A stretch of DNA of 64,000 nucleotides, from assembly GCA_965217195.1 (NCBI GenBank), contig CBDCHL010000001.1, positions 493,441 to 557,440 on the forward strand. The letters are read 5' to 3'. This document shows positions 47,260-56,446 of the stretch, piece after piece; position 1 is the first letter of the stretch; each line of letters starts with the position of its first letter. The stretch comes from UBA6623 sp965217195 (GTDB lineage Bacteria; Acidobacteriota; Terriglobia; Bryobacterales; UBA6623). Made by a program: the position numbers and the translations under genes. Under the pieces are notes generated by a model. That model saw only the letters and a list, made by a program, of their open reading frames with translations, made no database searches and had not been told where the DNA came from.

Positions 47260-48201
47260 TCAGCCGATTTCATCCGGGTCGGCAAACCGGACGGCCCGCC
47301 ATGTCGAATAGTCGTCAATCGAGACTCCTTCCGTGACCTTGGCTTCGGGGAGACGTTGGAGTTCCACAGACCGTCTCCCGGCTTTGGCAAATCCTCCGTA
47401 GTGCGCTAGAAATTCTGCGTCTCTGCGGCGCATGGCTTCATGAATGGCCTTGATCTCCTGCTTCACCGTCAGTCCTTCATCGGGTGTCCCTGGCTCCGCC
47501 GCCGCCCATGCTTCAAGCACCCGCGCCGTCCGGTCCACGGTGGCATTTTCAACCGCAATTCCGATCACCCGAACCTGCCGCCCCTTCTTGCGGAGCGCAT
47601 CCCAAAGCGGCCCATGCGCGGCTCCCCACGAGTACAATTCGCTGTCCGTCTGGTGGCCCGGATCAACGTAGGCAAAGGTGACGGTTTCAGGGTCCACGGC
47701 AAGGGGCAGTTTGAGCGCAAAGTAGCGCTTCTGGTTGCCGACCACACCGTAGTAAATCCGGCGCGGAATCAAGCGGAGCGGCAAGCCGAGCTTTTCAAAA
47801 AACTCGACCTTCTCCGGCTCGGCGGGGAGCCAGTTCATACGCGGATGTTCCAGTACAAAATCCAGCGACAAAAGCCGCCGCATGATGACCGGCTTGCTGG
47901 CCTTTCGCCGGTGGCGGATGTTCTCGACTCCTAGGGCTTGGTAGACCGACTTGCTGTAAATCCGGCACAATTTGGCTCCCCCATAGAAGACGGGGGTTGC
48001 TGGCTCGTCCGCCGCGCTTTGCTCAATCAATGCCTCTACGAAACGGTGCGCCCGGTTGCGGCGAGCATCGAAGTAATGACAGAACTGCGCCCGCGTGAAA
48101 ACGCCACTGTGAAGGCAGACCAGCGCGATCCATTCCGCGTCCTGGCCGGTCCAGCCGAGCGGTTCCAGCTTGCGATCTCTTCCCCGCAAGTGCTCGATCA
48201 T
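47260..48201 (-). CDS. Winged-helix protein of the element, possible replication/relaxation protein
   Basis: A 313-aa protein starting directly after the virB8 stop. Residues about 18-95 look like a winged helix (QDAEWIALVCLHSGVFTRAQFCHYF ... RAHRFVEALIEQS, KLCRIYSKSVYQALGV). The middle has RRIYYGVVGNQKRYFALKLP and VTFAYVDPGHQTDSEL. The layout resembles plasmid 'Replic_Relax' (PF13814-type) proteins, some of which are relaxases, but I see no sure catalytic motif. It ends next to the TGGAACA cluster and palindrome and so is a candidate for acting on them. No other family is recognised. Confidence 0.55.
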   Translation of the reverse strand: MIEHLRGRDRKLEPLGWTGQDAEWIALVCLHSGVFTRAQFCHYFDARRNRAHRFVEALIEQSAADEPATPVFYGGAKLCRIYSKSVYQALGVENIRHRRKASKPVIMRRLLSLDFVLEHPRMNWLPAEPEKVEFFEKLGLPLRLIPRRIYYGVVGNQKRYFALKLPLAVDPETVTFAYVDPGHQTDSELYSWGAAHGPLWDALRKKGRQVRVIGIAVENATVDRTARVLEAWAAAEPGTPDEGLTVKQEIKAIHEAMRRRDAEFLAHYGGFAKAGRRSVELQRLPEAKVTEGVSIDDYSTWRAVRFADPDEIG

Positions 48202-48873
48202 CTACTGATCTCCAGTGACGGTGGCGCGGTCGCCTTGCAGGTAGTTGATGATGATTCCCATGGGGTTTGACACGATCAAGTCCGGGGGGATTTCTTCGAG
48301 GAACAGGAATTGAAGCGAGAGCGTCCAGCGCTCCCGGCTCACTTCTCTTGCCATCTCCATACGCACGAGGTCAAAATCGGCCGTGGCGCTGTGCGGCTGC
48401 TGAGGGTTGGGTTGAATCCTCAAGATGACGCGGGAGACTTGCAATTCATCCCGCGCTCCGCCCGCCGCGAGAAGGGCGACATTTTGACTCTCGCTGCGAA
48501 ACGAGGCATTGGCAAGCTCGGTGCTGAGGAACCGCAAGCTGCGGGACCAGTTCTCTGCAACCGTGGCCCGCCGCCGCGAGTAGAAGTCGTAGATAAAGCG
48601 ATTGAGGAAATATTTGGTGGTGGGGTCCAGCGGGTCCGCCTGGGCCTCCATCGCTTCGTAGGAGACGGCCTCGGCCCGCCCAACTTCATCAACCCTCACA
48701 ACGATGGGTCGCGGGGGTTCGACCGAGACAATGCGGATGACGACGACGATGAGCAACAGCACTCCGATAGCCAGCCCAACGGAGATCACCCGTAGATGAC
48801 GGTTGGTGTGGATGGCCTCGCCCCATATCTCGGCGTACTCGGCTCCGGCGTCTTTGATTTTCGGCTTCTTCAT
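48202..48873 (-). CDS. trbF: VirB8/TrbF inner-membrane scaffold protein
   Basis: 223 aa from ATG 48873, which overlaps the virB6 stop by four bases (ATGA). A cytoplasmic N-terminus (MKKPKIKDAGAEYAEIWGEA) leads to one membrane helix (VISVGLAIGVLLLIVVVIRI), then a periplasmic NTF2-like domain (KYFLNRFIYDFYSRRRATVAENWSRSLRFL ... VSRERWTLSLQFLFLEEI). This is the TrbF pattern. It links the inner-membrane complex to VirB10 in the channel. A longer frame to 49218 lies inside virB6 and is rejected. Confidence 0.88.
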   Translation of the reverse strand: MKKPKIKDAGAEYAEIWGEAIHTNRHLRVISVGLAIGVLLLIVVVIRIVSVEPPRPIVVRVDEVGRAEAVSYEAMEAQADPLDPTTKYFLNRFIYDFYSRRRATVAENWSRSLRFLSTELANASFRSESQNVALLAAGGARDELQVSRVILRIQPNPQQPHSATADFDLVRMEMAREVSRERWTLSLQFLFLEEIPPDLIVSNPMGIIINYLQGDRATVTGDQ

Positions 48874-49871
48874 TTCATGCCTCCCGCGCCCGCCTTCGCC
48901 GCCGCCGCCGTGCCTCCGCCGGCTACCGCCATTCCCGCCGTCGTCGCCATTCCCATCAAGCCGCTCCCGCCTGCTCCGCCTCCGGTGACGAGCATCGAAG
49001 CGAGTTCCCCGCACTTGAGGCTTGCCAGTATTCCGGCGGTAAAGAAAGGCACAACCGCGAGCATCCACATACCCACTTCCATGAAGCTGTTGACATTCAG
49101 GTTGGCGGTTCCCATGCTCGTGATGAAAGCGATTCCGACGGCGCTGAACACGCGCAACACTGCTCCGGCAATCACGGCGTAGAGCGAATAGGTAATCATC
49201 GCCCGGAACCAGCCCCAAAACAGGAATGACAGCGGATCGAACACGAGAAACGGAATGAAGATCGGACCCAGAATGATGAGGATGGCAAGGGCGATCTGCG
49301 CCCAGATCACTTGAGCGTAGGTGACAGCGGAGAGCACGAGCATCATAAGGGCCATGAAGATCACAATCACAAACCCTGTAATCGCCGTCATCGAGGCTTG
49401 AAGCCCGATGGTAAAAACACTCATGATGTCGCCCGACTCAATAGCCGCGTCTTGTGCCTTTGAAAGCGCCCCAAAAAGCTTTGTGAGTTCTACTTGGACC
49501 GACGAAACAGAGTCGTCAACGAGGAGGTCATTCAGCCAGTTGCCGCCCGCCGCGATCATGTGTGGGAAGGTGAAAGCCATACCCGGAATGTTGTTCGTGT
49601 AGAACTGCAACATCACCCATGGAATCCAAATCCCAATGATGACGCGCACCACTTCCCACGGCTGCAAGCCGCCGCCAAAGGCGATCTTCAGCCCGCTCAA
49701 CACCACGACGATGACGGCGAGCATCCCGAACATTTGATTGCCCAAGGTGAATATCTCCGCGCCCGCTGCCGCCGTGAGTGAGTCCAGGGCGGTATCGAGG
49801 AACGATTTGAAGTTCCTCATGTCTTCGGGCGTAAGATCGGTCGGGATGCCGGGATCGAGTTGGATTTGCAT
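48870..49871 (-). CDS. trbL: VirB6/TrbL polytopic channel protein
   Basis: A 333-aa protein with six or more hydrophobic helices (MFGMLAVIVVVLSGLKIAFGGG, GFVIVIFMALMMLVLSAVTYAQVIW, IALAILIILGPIFIPFLVF). The central WGWFRAMITYSLYAVIAGAVLRVF matches VirB6/TrbL proteins, which form the inner-membrane part of the DNA channel. The C-terminus is a Gly/Ala-rich tail. It starts 13 bp after the virB5-like gene and overlaps virB8 by four bases, so it is tightly coupled in the operon. Confidence 0.87.
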   Translation of the reverse strand: MQIQLDPGIPTDLTPEDMRNFKSFLDTALDSLTAAAGAEIFTLGNQMFGMLAVIVVVLSGLKIAFGGGLQPWEVVRVIIGIWIPWVMLQFYTNNIPGMAFTFPHMIAAGGNWLNDLLVDDSVSSVQVELTKLFGALSKAQDAAIESGDIMSVFTIGLQASMTAITGFVIVIFMALMMLVLSAVTYAQVIWAQIALAILIILGPIFIPFLVFDPLSFLFWGWFRAMITYSLYAVIAGAVLRVFSAVGIAFITSMGTANLNVNSFMEVGMWMLAVVPFFTAGILASLKCGELASMLVTGGGAGGSGLMGMATTAGMAVAGGGTAAAAKAGAGGMK

Positions 49872-49884
49872 TGACTACCACGGA

Positions 49885-50793
49885 TTATTGACCGGGAATA
49901 GGAAAGAGCATCCCTTCTCGCATCGTTTGCCGCTTGGCAACGATCCCGGCGATGTGCGCGTCGTAGACAAGCTGGCCTTGCTGGTTCAAGGCAACCCGGT
50001 CAGTGAGCGCTCCGCGCCGGTTGATCTCAGCTTCGTAAGCCTCCGCCGCCTCCTTCGCCGCGTAATATGCCATCAACTGAGCCATGGCAGCGGTGAGGTT
50101 GCCTTGCGTCACCGTTCCGGCGATTTGCGATTGGGCTAACGCGGTGTTGGATACGTTGGTGTTGTTCTGCAAGCCCTTATACGACTCAACGGCGTCCTTC
50201 GCCGCGATCATCAGATTCGAGGCCGTGTCGCTCATGGTGTGACTAAGCACCAGGCGCTTTTCGCCTTCTTCCCGCGCCGCGAGAAAGCCACGCGAAGCCC
50301 GCGCCGCGATCTCCGGGGGAGTGTTCTGAAAGAGGTTGAGAATGTCCGTCTCCGACACGGTATCGGCGGCGGTGAGCCGCTGTGACCAGGATTCCCGGAA
50401 GCTCTTGCCACTGTCGCCCATGTTGGCGACGTTGGAGGCCATGTCGTGAGCGATGCCGGTAAATTCGTTCTTCCAACTCAAGCCGAGTCCGATAAACTGC
50501 GTCGGCGCGGATGCCAATTCGGTGAAGGGATCGGTGAGCGCTCCCACGGTTCCTAGCGCCTGTTCTTTTAGGTGTTGCGCTTGGCCTATCATCTCGGTCA
50601 ACTGGCCGTCAAACGTGATCTTCGCCATGGTGTCTTTGTAAATCTGAGTGATCTGGTTGGAGATCATCAAGGCCCGCTGGATGCCTGCTAGGATCGACCC
50701 GAAAACGGCGTGAGCGGGCGTGGTGGTCAGCACGATAAAGAGTGGGATAACAACTACTACGGTGATGATTCGATGGAAGATTCGATGTTTCAT
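49885..50793 (-). CDS. trbJ: TrbJ/VirB5-like exported protein
   Basis: A 302-aa protein with signal peptide MKHRIFHRIITVVVVIPLFIVLTTTPAHA. Coiled helical segments follow, including IQRALMISNQITQIYKDTMAKI, and the C-terminal half is rich in Ala/Gln helices (AAMAQLMAYYAAKEAAEAYEAEINRR). Length and layout fit TrbJ, the VirB5 counterpart in Trb systems, which lies at the pilus tip or periplasm. It is 3 bp from the virB10 gene end. Confidence 0.82.
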   Translation of the reverse strand: MKHRIFHRIITVVVVIPLFIVLTTTPAHAVFGSILAGIQRALMISNQITQIYKDTMAKITFDGQLTEMIGQAQHLKEQALGTVGALTDPFTELASAPTQFIGLGLSWKNEFTGIAHDMASNVANMGDSGKSFRESWSQRLTAADTVSETDILNLFQNTPPEIAARASRGFLAAREEGEKRLVLSHTMSDTASNLMIAAKDAVESYKGLQNNTNVSNTALAQSQIAGTVTQGNLTAAMAQLMAYYAAKEAAEAYEAEINRRGALTDRVALNQQGQLVYDAHIAGIVAKRQTMREGMLFPIPGQ

Positions 50794-50796
50794 TTT

Positions 50797-52137
50797 TCAG
50801 TCTCCTTTTGTGGGCCGGGGTACCAGCACGTCTGATGTGAACCAAACGCGGAGCCGGTGTCCGGCGCGAATTGTGATGGTGGGCATACGATTCAAGAAAC
50901 GATCTAGGATGCGCGTAGCGGCTTGGCCGAGTCCTTGCCCTGCCCCGGACCTCATGCCCGCCCCTCCGCCTTCGTAGGGATTGCCGCCCGCCGCCGTGAG
51001 GCCGCTGAGGATGCCTACGGCTCCGACTGCGGCAAACATGGAAAAGTAATGTCGGTCCACTTGATCTTTCAAGGCTCCCTCGCCAAGCTGATTGAGGCCG
51101 CGAAATTGGAGTGAAACCCAACGCCCATCAGGGAAGATCAAGCGGTGAAACCCTACGGCCAGCCGTGATTGATCTTGGTTCCCCACGGCCTGAGCCGTAC
51201 CGATAACCCGCGCCCCTCGCGGAATCAAGACGTGTAGCCGGTCTGCCGAGTAGAAGGGCAGGGAAACCACGGCCAGCACCGGGCCGGGAAAGTCGCCGGA
51301 AAGCTGTGTTACCAGCGCTGCTTCTAAAAACGAGCCTTCATAGATGCGCTCCCAACCGGGCGGGTCTTGGGGTGTCTCGATCCGCGCCGGAGAAGAGTAG
51401 TCCTGCGCCGTGGCGCTGTCCGCAGTCGCGGCGGGAATAAGCGGGGCCGCTTCCGGCGTGGCGGGCGTACCGCGAAGCGCCGCAATGAAGTCTTGATCCG
51501 CCTGCGCCTCCGCCGCAATTTGATCTTCGAGGCTGCTAGTGACTGTTCCAATGGTGTCCAGTGCTGTTTGCAGCGCCGCCTCGCCTTCGGCTTTGGCGGT
51601 TGCAATAGGATCGTTCACGGTGCGCTCCGCCACACTCCCGCCGCCGCCGTCCAGTTTGCGGTAGGTCTGTGCAATGGGCGAACTGCGAAGCGAACGGCTC
51701 CGCCGCTCGACGGCTTCCAGGCGCAAGCGCTCCCGAAGATCCCATTCTTGCTCGGTGTAGGGTTGCCCGGTTTCGGGACTCGGCCCGGCAAGTAGGGCCG
51801 CTTCTTGGGCGGTGACTTGGCCCGCCCGCACTCCTGCGGTATTGGCTTGCTGTTGTTGTCGCGTCCGTAACGCTCGATCCGCCGCCGCCCGCTTGGTGTC
51901 GGCCCGCATGGTTTCTTCATCCACCCGCGCTGTCATCTGATCGGTATAGCTGCGTGGCGCGGTCGCGGTCTGCTCGGTGATTTCGGCAAGCTGCTCTGGC
52001 ACCCCGCTACCCGTCAGAATCCAGTAGGTCAGGAAGATGAGCAACCCAACAGTGATAGCTCCCACACCCCATTGAGTGACGACGCCACCGGGCAGCGATC
52101 CTGCGGGTTTTGTGTAGAGCCGTTTCCACTCGATCAC
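50797..52137 (-). CDS. trbI: VirB10/TrbI channel protein
   Basis: 446 aa from GTG 52137, whose first bases overlap the virB9 stop. One N-terminal membrane helix (VVTQWGVGAITVGLLIFLTYWIL) is followed by a long Ala/Gln-rich periplasmic linker (residues about 50-250). The C-terminal TrbI/VirB10 beta-barrel domain has GSFLEAALVTQLSGDFPGPVLAVVS, RLHVLIPRGARVIGTAQAVG, RLIFPDGRWVSL and MPTITIRAGHRLRVWFT. It spans both membranes as part of the core complex. Confidence 0.92.
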   Translation of the reverse strand: MIEWKRLYTKPAGSLPGGVVTQWGVGAITVGLLIFLTYWILTGSGVPEQLAEITEQTATAPRSYTDQMTARVDEETMRADTKRAAADRALRTRQQQQANTAGVRAGQVTAQEAALLAGPSPETGQPYTEQEWDLRERLRLEAVERRSRSLRSSPIAQTYRKLDGGGGSVAERTVNDPIATAKAEGEAALQTALDTIGTVTSSLEDQIAAEAQADQDFIAALRGTPATPEAAPLIPAATADSATAQDYSSPARIETPQDPPGWERIYEGSFLEAALVTQLSGDFPGPVLAVVSLPFYSADRLHVLIPRGARVIGTAQAVGNQDQSRLAVGFHRLIFPDGRWVSLQFRGLNQLGEGALKDQVDRHYFSMFAAVGAVGILSGLTAAGGNPYEGGGAGMRSGAGQGLGQAATRILDRFLNRMPTITIRAGHRLRVWFTSDVLVPRPTKGD

Positions 52138-53012
52138 GGCTCGATCTCCGGCACGGTGAAGCGCCACCGTGCTTTCTGTTTGCCGATTTGCAACCAGCCG
52201 TCACCCAAAACGTGACGGGCGATATATAGCCCGTCCTCGCCAAGATCGTAGGCCACGAGCGAAGGCTTACCGTCCTTGTGTTCGTAGAGCGCGGGCGACT
52301 CCTGGGCGTTGGAGCGCACGTAGGTAAACTGCCCGTCATGCCACATTCCCTCGACTAGAAAGGGCCATTTGATGGCCTTGTCATCGAGCCGGTAGGGGAA
52401 CTTGAGCCGGGCAGGATATTGCGCCTGGAACGCTTCGCTCTCGCCCGCCGCCTCCGCCGCCGCGTCCGCAATGCGGCTGTCCGCTTCGACCTGCGCTGCT
52501 CTGGCCGTTTCGATTGCAGTCTCCGCCATTTGCTGATAGGCGGCAACACGCCCGCGAGCGACAAAAGCCGGTTCATGTTTGCCCGGCGAGATTCGCGGAT
52601 CGGCCTGGGCTTCTTGGTCGATGCGGACGACAAGATGCGGCCGGCCCGCGCTTTGCTCGGTGACGAGAAATGAGTAGATGCGCCCGGACTCGCAAACGAG
52701 CGCGACGTTGGTAGTGACGCCCTCGGCAATGGGCTTGAGGAACGCGAGATTGGCGGCTCCGGTCAGGTGCCAGTATTCGGAATCTCCGACCACAAAATCT
52801 AGTACGTTTTCCGTGGCGGGAAGCACGATAACGGTGGTGTGGCGGGTCTTGGCGCGGATTCTGACGATCTGATCTTGCCCGCCGACGCGGTGAATAACCG
52901 CGCCGTCCGCCTCGGCTTCGATGATTTCTCGCTGCGGGTCGCTCTCCTGAGCGTCCAGCGGAATAGTGAGCGCCACGAGCGCCGCCGTGACGAGTGTAAG
53001 GATTTTCAACAT
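52134..53012 (-). CDS. trbG: VirB9/TrbG core-complex protein
   Basis: A 292-aa protein with signal peptide (MLKILTLVTAALVALTIPLDAQ). It has the TrbG features HTTVIVLPATENVLDFVVGD, TNVALVCESGRIYSFLVTEQ and, in the C-terminal domain, KWPFLVEGMWHDGQFTYVRSN, ESPALYEHKDGKPSLVAYDL and DGLYIARHVLGDGWLQIGK. An Ala/Glu-rich helical insert (residues about 155-195) separates the halves. It forms the outer-membrane ring with VirB10. It lies 3 bp downstream of virB4. Confidence 0.9.
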   Translation of the reverse strand: MLKILTLVTAALVALTIPLDAQESDPQREIIEAEADGAVIHRVGGQDQIVRIRAKTRHTTVIVLPATENVLDFVVGDSEYWHLTGAANLAFLKPIAEGVTTNVALVCESGRIYSFLVTEQSAGRPHLVVRIDQEAQADPRISPGKHEPAFVARGRVAAYQQMAETAIETARAAQVEADSRIADAAAEAAGESEAFQAQYPARLKFPYRLDDKAIKWPFLVEGMWHDGQFTYVRSNAQESPALYEHKDGKPSLVAYDLGEDGLYIARHVLGDGWLQIGKQKARWRFTVPEIEP

Positions 53013-53015
53013 GAG

Positions 53016-55439
53016 CTACCTCCTGGATAGGTGTTCAATGGCCTCGATGAGGCCGTACTTGCGGACTGCCTCGGCCCGCTTGTGAGCATCAACCGGCGAC
53101 GAGGTGTAAAGCCAGTAGCTCGCCGGATCAACTTCGAGCCGCAAGATACCCGCTGTATCGGTGCGGCGTAGATAAAGCTCGCGCTTGGGTATCAAGCCTC
53201 GAATGGTGTTGACTTCGGAAGGGTTGAGCCGGAAGGTGTCAGCGGCTTTCTCCGGCAACTCCGGGTTGGCTAGAAACAGCTTGGTCGGCATGGATTCGAG
53301 CAAGGCTTCCGCCCCCGCGGTTCCGGTCACGTCCACGGCGCTTTGTGTGGCGATAACCAGCGCGGCGTTCTTCTTGCGCCATGTCTTCGCGGCTTCCGCG
53401 AGATAAGAAAGTACCGCCGGGTCTTGGAGGTAACGCCATGCTTCATCGACCACCATGAGCTTTACCCTGGCCGTCTCGTCGGGGTTTTCCAAAGACAGGC
53501 GCAACCGTTCCAGAAGGTAGAACAGCGCCGCTTCGCACAAGTCCTCATGCTCCGCCGCGCCCGCCATGTCGATTACCTGCCAGTCCTCGAAGTTGAGGTC
53601 TTCCCCGTCCGCCGCGTTATCGAAGTATCGACCCCATGCACCGTTGCCGTGCCAGCGCCCCAAGGCAGGCCACATCTTGGAGGGAAGCGAACGGACCAGC
53701 ACCCCAAGGGTCCGCCGTTGGGGTGCGAAGGCATAGATATCTTCGACGCGGGCGCGAATCTCGCTAGGGTCTTCCCCGCTGAGTGTCCAGCCGCCGATTC
53801 GCAACAGCCGCGCAATCCACCCGGCAAGGAATCCGAAGGTTCGCTCCCCCGCTGGAAGGGAGAAGGGCCGCAATCGAAACCCGCCGCCCGCGTCACCTTC
53901 CGGGGATAGCTCCATGTAGCCTCCGCCTAGAAACTGGGTCAGCCAGCGGTAGGAGCCGCCTAGATCGAGGATGAGAATACGAGGATCGTATTGGAGCGCT
54001 TGAACCAGCAGAAAGTTGAGCGTGAAGGATTTGCCCGCGCCGGTCGCGCCAAGTACCAGCGTATGTCCCACGTCTCCTTTGAACAGATCGTAGTAGTAGG
54101 GGGTTCTCCATTGGGTTTCAAGGATCGCTAAAGCTGCTTTCCTCAAGTGACCGCTGCGCGGTGTTCCCACCGGAGGACCGAAGATCGGAGCCATCGAAGC
54201 AACCGCGCCCGCCGATACAAACACGGATCGGACTTGCCGCCGTCGCGGTTGCGCGGGCATCCGCGAAAACCAGGCGGGAAGTTGCCCGTAACCCTCCCGT
54301 ATCACCTTGGCGTCGTGGCTGGTGAAGATTCTGCGGATATCTCCGTCCAGGCTCTCGGTGAGGGATAGCGGGCCGTGGAGCGCCACGGTTAGGGCAAGGT
54401 CGCCGTAGGCGATTCCGTCCGTCTCCAACTCGACCAGGGCATCGCCGAGGCGCTCCGATTCCGCCTCCGCCGCCGTGTCCACCATCGCCGTCGCGCTGCC
54501 TTCGGTTTCTTGGACGGCGGCGGACATCGAGTAGCGCTTTGAGAAATAATGGCGCTGCGCTCCCCGGATTTTGCGGCGGGCCGCATCGAGGTTCTGCGGA
54601 CGCCATTCGAGCGTGACCGTCATGGTGGCATCGAGCCGGTAAAGCGCTTGTAGAAGATTCGCCTTCGCCGCTCCGGGTGGCGAGAGAAGCGAGTAGAGAA
54701 TGACAGGCTCCCCGTCCAGGCGCAGATTGCGCCGCTCCGCTTCGAGTTCGGAGACGGCCAGCCTCCAATTCATTCCGCTGCCGGTCGCGCCGTCCCAAAA
54801 GGAACCGGGCCGGTTGGTGAGTTCGTTCAAAAAGCGCGATCCTTGCGCCGCGTCAAGCACCCGTACCGCTGTGAGGTCATCGACCAGCGCCCGGCTCGCC
54901 TCGACCAGTTGCCGGAAGCTCCCCGCCGCCTCTGCGATAGAGGATTCAAGGTAGACCGACTCATGAGCGTTCCGCCGCCGTGCCATCCAGTTTTTCGCGT
55001 AGGCCATCCACCACGGCCCGCCTGTCTTTTGAGTGGTCACGGCGGATAGGCCCGGATCATGCGCCCATGCGACATAGGCGCTAACGCTCTGTACTCGTTT
55101 CTCAAGGAACGCCCGGCGCTTGCGCCGTCCAAGGGCGGCAACGCTCGATCCTTTGTCCTCGTCTTGATCCTCGAATTGGATGGGACGGCGAAGCAAATAG
55201 AAGTACAGCCGCGTCCGCGAATCGACTCCGCTCAACATCCGCTGCCAGCGGTCTACTACGCGGTCTAGTTGTTCGGGGGTTTGACCGTCCAGGACGCTAG
55301 GCGTGAGCCGCGCGATCGACATAAGCTCCCCGGCCCGCGTCAAGCAGGACCGGCCATCTTCAAGCCAGCCCCACCATGGCAGTTCCTCGGCCAGCGCTCC
55401 CGCCGCGTCAAAGTCCGCGAGTTCGTTGTTGATATTCAC
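53016..55439 (-). CDS. trbE: VirB4/TrbE secretion ATPase
   Basis: An 807-aa protein. The N-terminal half is the CagE/TrbE/VirB family domain. The ATPase half has Walker A VLGATGAGKSFTLNFLLV near residue 468, ILILDLGGSYRWLTQFLGG, Walker B KLMVVDEAWRYLQDP near 661 and the downstream ALVIATQSAVDV. It powers pilus subunit dislocation and substrate transfer at the inner membrane. It is separated by 3 bp from both neighbours, indicating one operon. Confidence 0.94.
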   Translation of the reverse strand: MNINNELADFDAAGALAEELPWWGWLEDGRSCLTRAGELMSIARLTPSVLDGQTPEQLDRVVDRWQRMLSGVDSRTRLYFYLLRRPIQFEDQDEDKGSSVAALGRRKRRAFLEKRVQSVSAYVAWAHDPGLSAVTTQKTGGPWWMAYAKNWMARRRNAHESVYLESSIAEAAGSFRQLVEASRALVDDLTAVRVLDAAQGSRFLNELTNRPGSFWDGATGSGMNWRLAVSELEAERRNLRLDGEPVILYSLLSPPGAAKANLLQALYRLDATMTVTLEWRPQNLDAARRKIRGAQRHYFSKRYSMSAAVQETEGSATAMVDTAAEAESERLGDALVELETDGIAYGDLALTVALHGPLSLTESLDGDIRRIFTSHDAKVIREGYGQLPAWFSRMPAQPRRRQVRSVFVSAGAVASMAPIFGPPVGTPRSGHLRKAALAILETQWRTPYYYDLFKGDVGHTLVLGATGAGKSFTLNFLLVQALQYDPRILILDLGGSYRWLTQFLGGGYMELSPEGDAGGGFRLRPFSLPAGERTFGFLAGWIARLLRIGGWTLSGEDPSEIRARVEDIYAFAPQRRTLGVLVRSLPSKMWPALGRWHGNGAWGRYFDNAADGEDLNFEDWQVIDMAGAAEHEDLCEAALFYLLERLRLSLENPDETARVKLMVVDEAWRYLQDPAVLSYLAEAAKTWRKKNAALVIATQSAVDVTGTAGAEALLESMPTKLFLANPELPEKAADTFRLNPSEVNTIRGLIPKRELYLRRTDTAGILRLEVDPASYWLYTSSPVDAHKRAEAVRKYGLIEAIEHLSRR

Positions 55440-55442
55440 GCG

Positions 55443-55751
55443 CTATCTCCGAATGAGAATGATCCAGGGTGCTTTCGCCCATTTGCCGGGATCGTAGCGG
55501 GCGCGAAACTGCGCGGACGCCCGCAAGATTTCAAGCATGTTGGGGTCTTGCTTCCAGGCCCAAAAGCCGATTGCATAAAGCACCCCAAAGCTCAATGCGC
55601 CCGCCATAAGGGAGTTGATGGCGTTCCAAAGAGCAAGCCCCAATGTGGCGCTCAACAGGAACCAGCGGCGCTCGACGCCCATGATGGTGAGCGGTTTGGA
55701 AAGCGCCGGGTATCCGCGCCATATTTTCCCGCGCTCCATCAGAAGAGCCAA
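55443..55751 (-). CDS. trbD: VirB3/TrbD
   Basis: A 102-aa protein with two close hydrophobic helices (RRWFLLSATLGLALWNAINSLM and GALSFGVLYAIGFWAW), preceded by GYPALSKPLTIMGVER, which resembles the short conserved N-terminus of VirB3/TrbD. It sits between the pilin and VirB4 genes as in other Trb operons. Its start overlaps the VirB2 gene end by 13 bp. Confidence 0.82.
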   Translation of the reverse strand: MALLMERGKIWRGYPALSKPLTIMGVERRWFLLSATLGLALWNAINSLMAGALSFGVLYAIGFWAWKQDPNMLEILRASAQFRARYDPGKWAKAPWIILIRR

Positions 55752-56068
55752 TCGAGAAAGTTGGCCGCGCCCATAGCCATTCCCAGGCCGAAGATGATTC
55801 CGGCCAGGGCCTTCTTGCTGCCGCCTTCACCGAAGGCGAACATCAGCCCGCCCACGACAACGGCAATCAAGCTGAGTCCTCGCGCAATGGGTCCGGTGAA
55901 AGCGTCCTTCAACACTTCAATCGCTTGCAGCCATGGACTCGTCCCTTGCGCCATGAGGTCTCCCGCTGAAAGCGCGAAGATGCTCACCAAAAGAACGGCC
56001 CTACAGCATGTGGTAGTGCGTTCAGCTGAACGACCACTAGATATAGTGGTCAAATGTTTGTTTTTCAT
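55739..56068 (-). CDS. trbC: VirB2/TrbC conjugative pilin
   Basis: 109 aa from ATG 56068, preceded by AAGGGAGG with a 6-base spacer. A long signal segment (CCRAVLLVSIFALSAGDLMAQ) precedes the mature pilin with two hydrophobic helices (GPIARGLSLIAVVVGGLMFAFG, KKALAGIIFGLGMAMGAANFL) and a Gly-rich polar loop between them, as in TrbC/VirB2. It is the first of the VirB2-VirB3-VirB4 block. Confidence 0.88.
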   Translation of the reverse strand: MKNKHLTTISSGRSAERTTTCCRAVLLVSIFALSAGDLMAQGTSPWLQAIEVLKDAFTGPIARGLSLIAVVVGGLMFAFGEGGSKKALAGIIFGLGMAMGAANFLDWLF

Positions 56069-56088
56069 GTCCTGCCTCCCTTGTTGAT

Positions 56089-56412
56089 TCATCCGGGGAA
56101 CTGCCCCCGTTCCTCTTGTCCCAACTTGGCGGCAAGCTCGGTGTGTCCTCTGCCGCCGCCGCGCCGAATAGAGCGCTCCATAAGATCGACCTTGAGGCCG
56201 AGGTCAGCCAAGCCCAAAGCGCGGGCGGAAGCGTAGATGATCGCCATGACCGACACTAGGGCAACTCCGCCGTACCAGCCCAAGCCAATCCAATAATCGA
56301 GGAAGAGGATTTGAAAATGAGGTTCGACAAAAGCGAAGTGTTCTCCGCCGATCATGCCGAAGATGGCAATGATGATGACCGTGAAGCCAACACTGATCTT
56401 CCACGGCTGCAT
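56089..56412 (-). CDS. Small membrane protein of unknown function
   Basis: A 107-aa protein with two hydrophobic segments (ISVGFTVIIIAIFGMIGG and YWIGLGWYGGVALVSVMAIIYAS) and a basic C-terminus (ERSIRRGGGRGHTELAAKLGQEERG). It sits just upstream of the pilin gene in the same direction, about 20 bp away, so it is probably part of the mating-pair operon. It does not match TrbK or VirB7 (no lipobox). No family recognised. Confidence 0.55.
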   Translation of the reverse strand: MQPWKISVGFTVIIIAIFGMIGGEHFAFVEPHFQILFLDYWIGLGWYGGVALVSVMAIIYASARALGLADLGLKVDLMERSIRRGGGRGHTELAAKLGQEERGQFPG

Positions 56413-56446
56413 TGAGGGAATCTCCCTTTAGAGTTCGATAGACCCT

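Noticed and set aside
48874..49218. Extension of the virB8 frame upstream of 48873
   Set aside because: It overlaps virB6 in another frame; the ATGA overlap and VirB8-type N-terminus support 48873.
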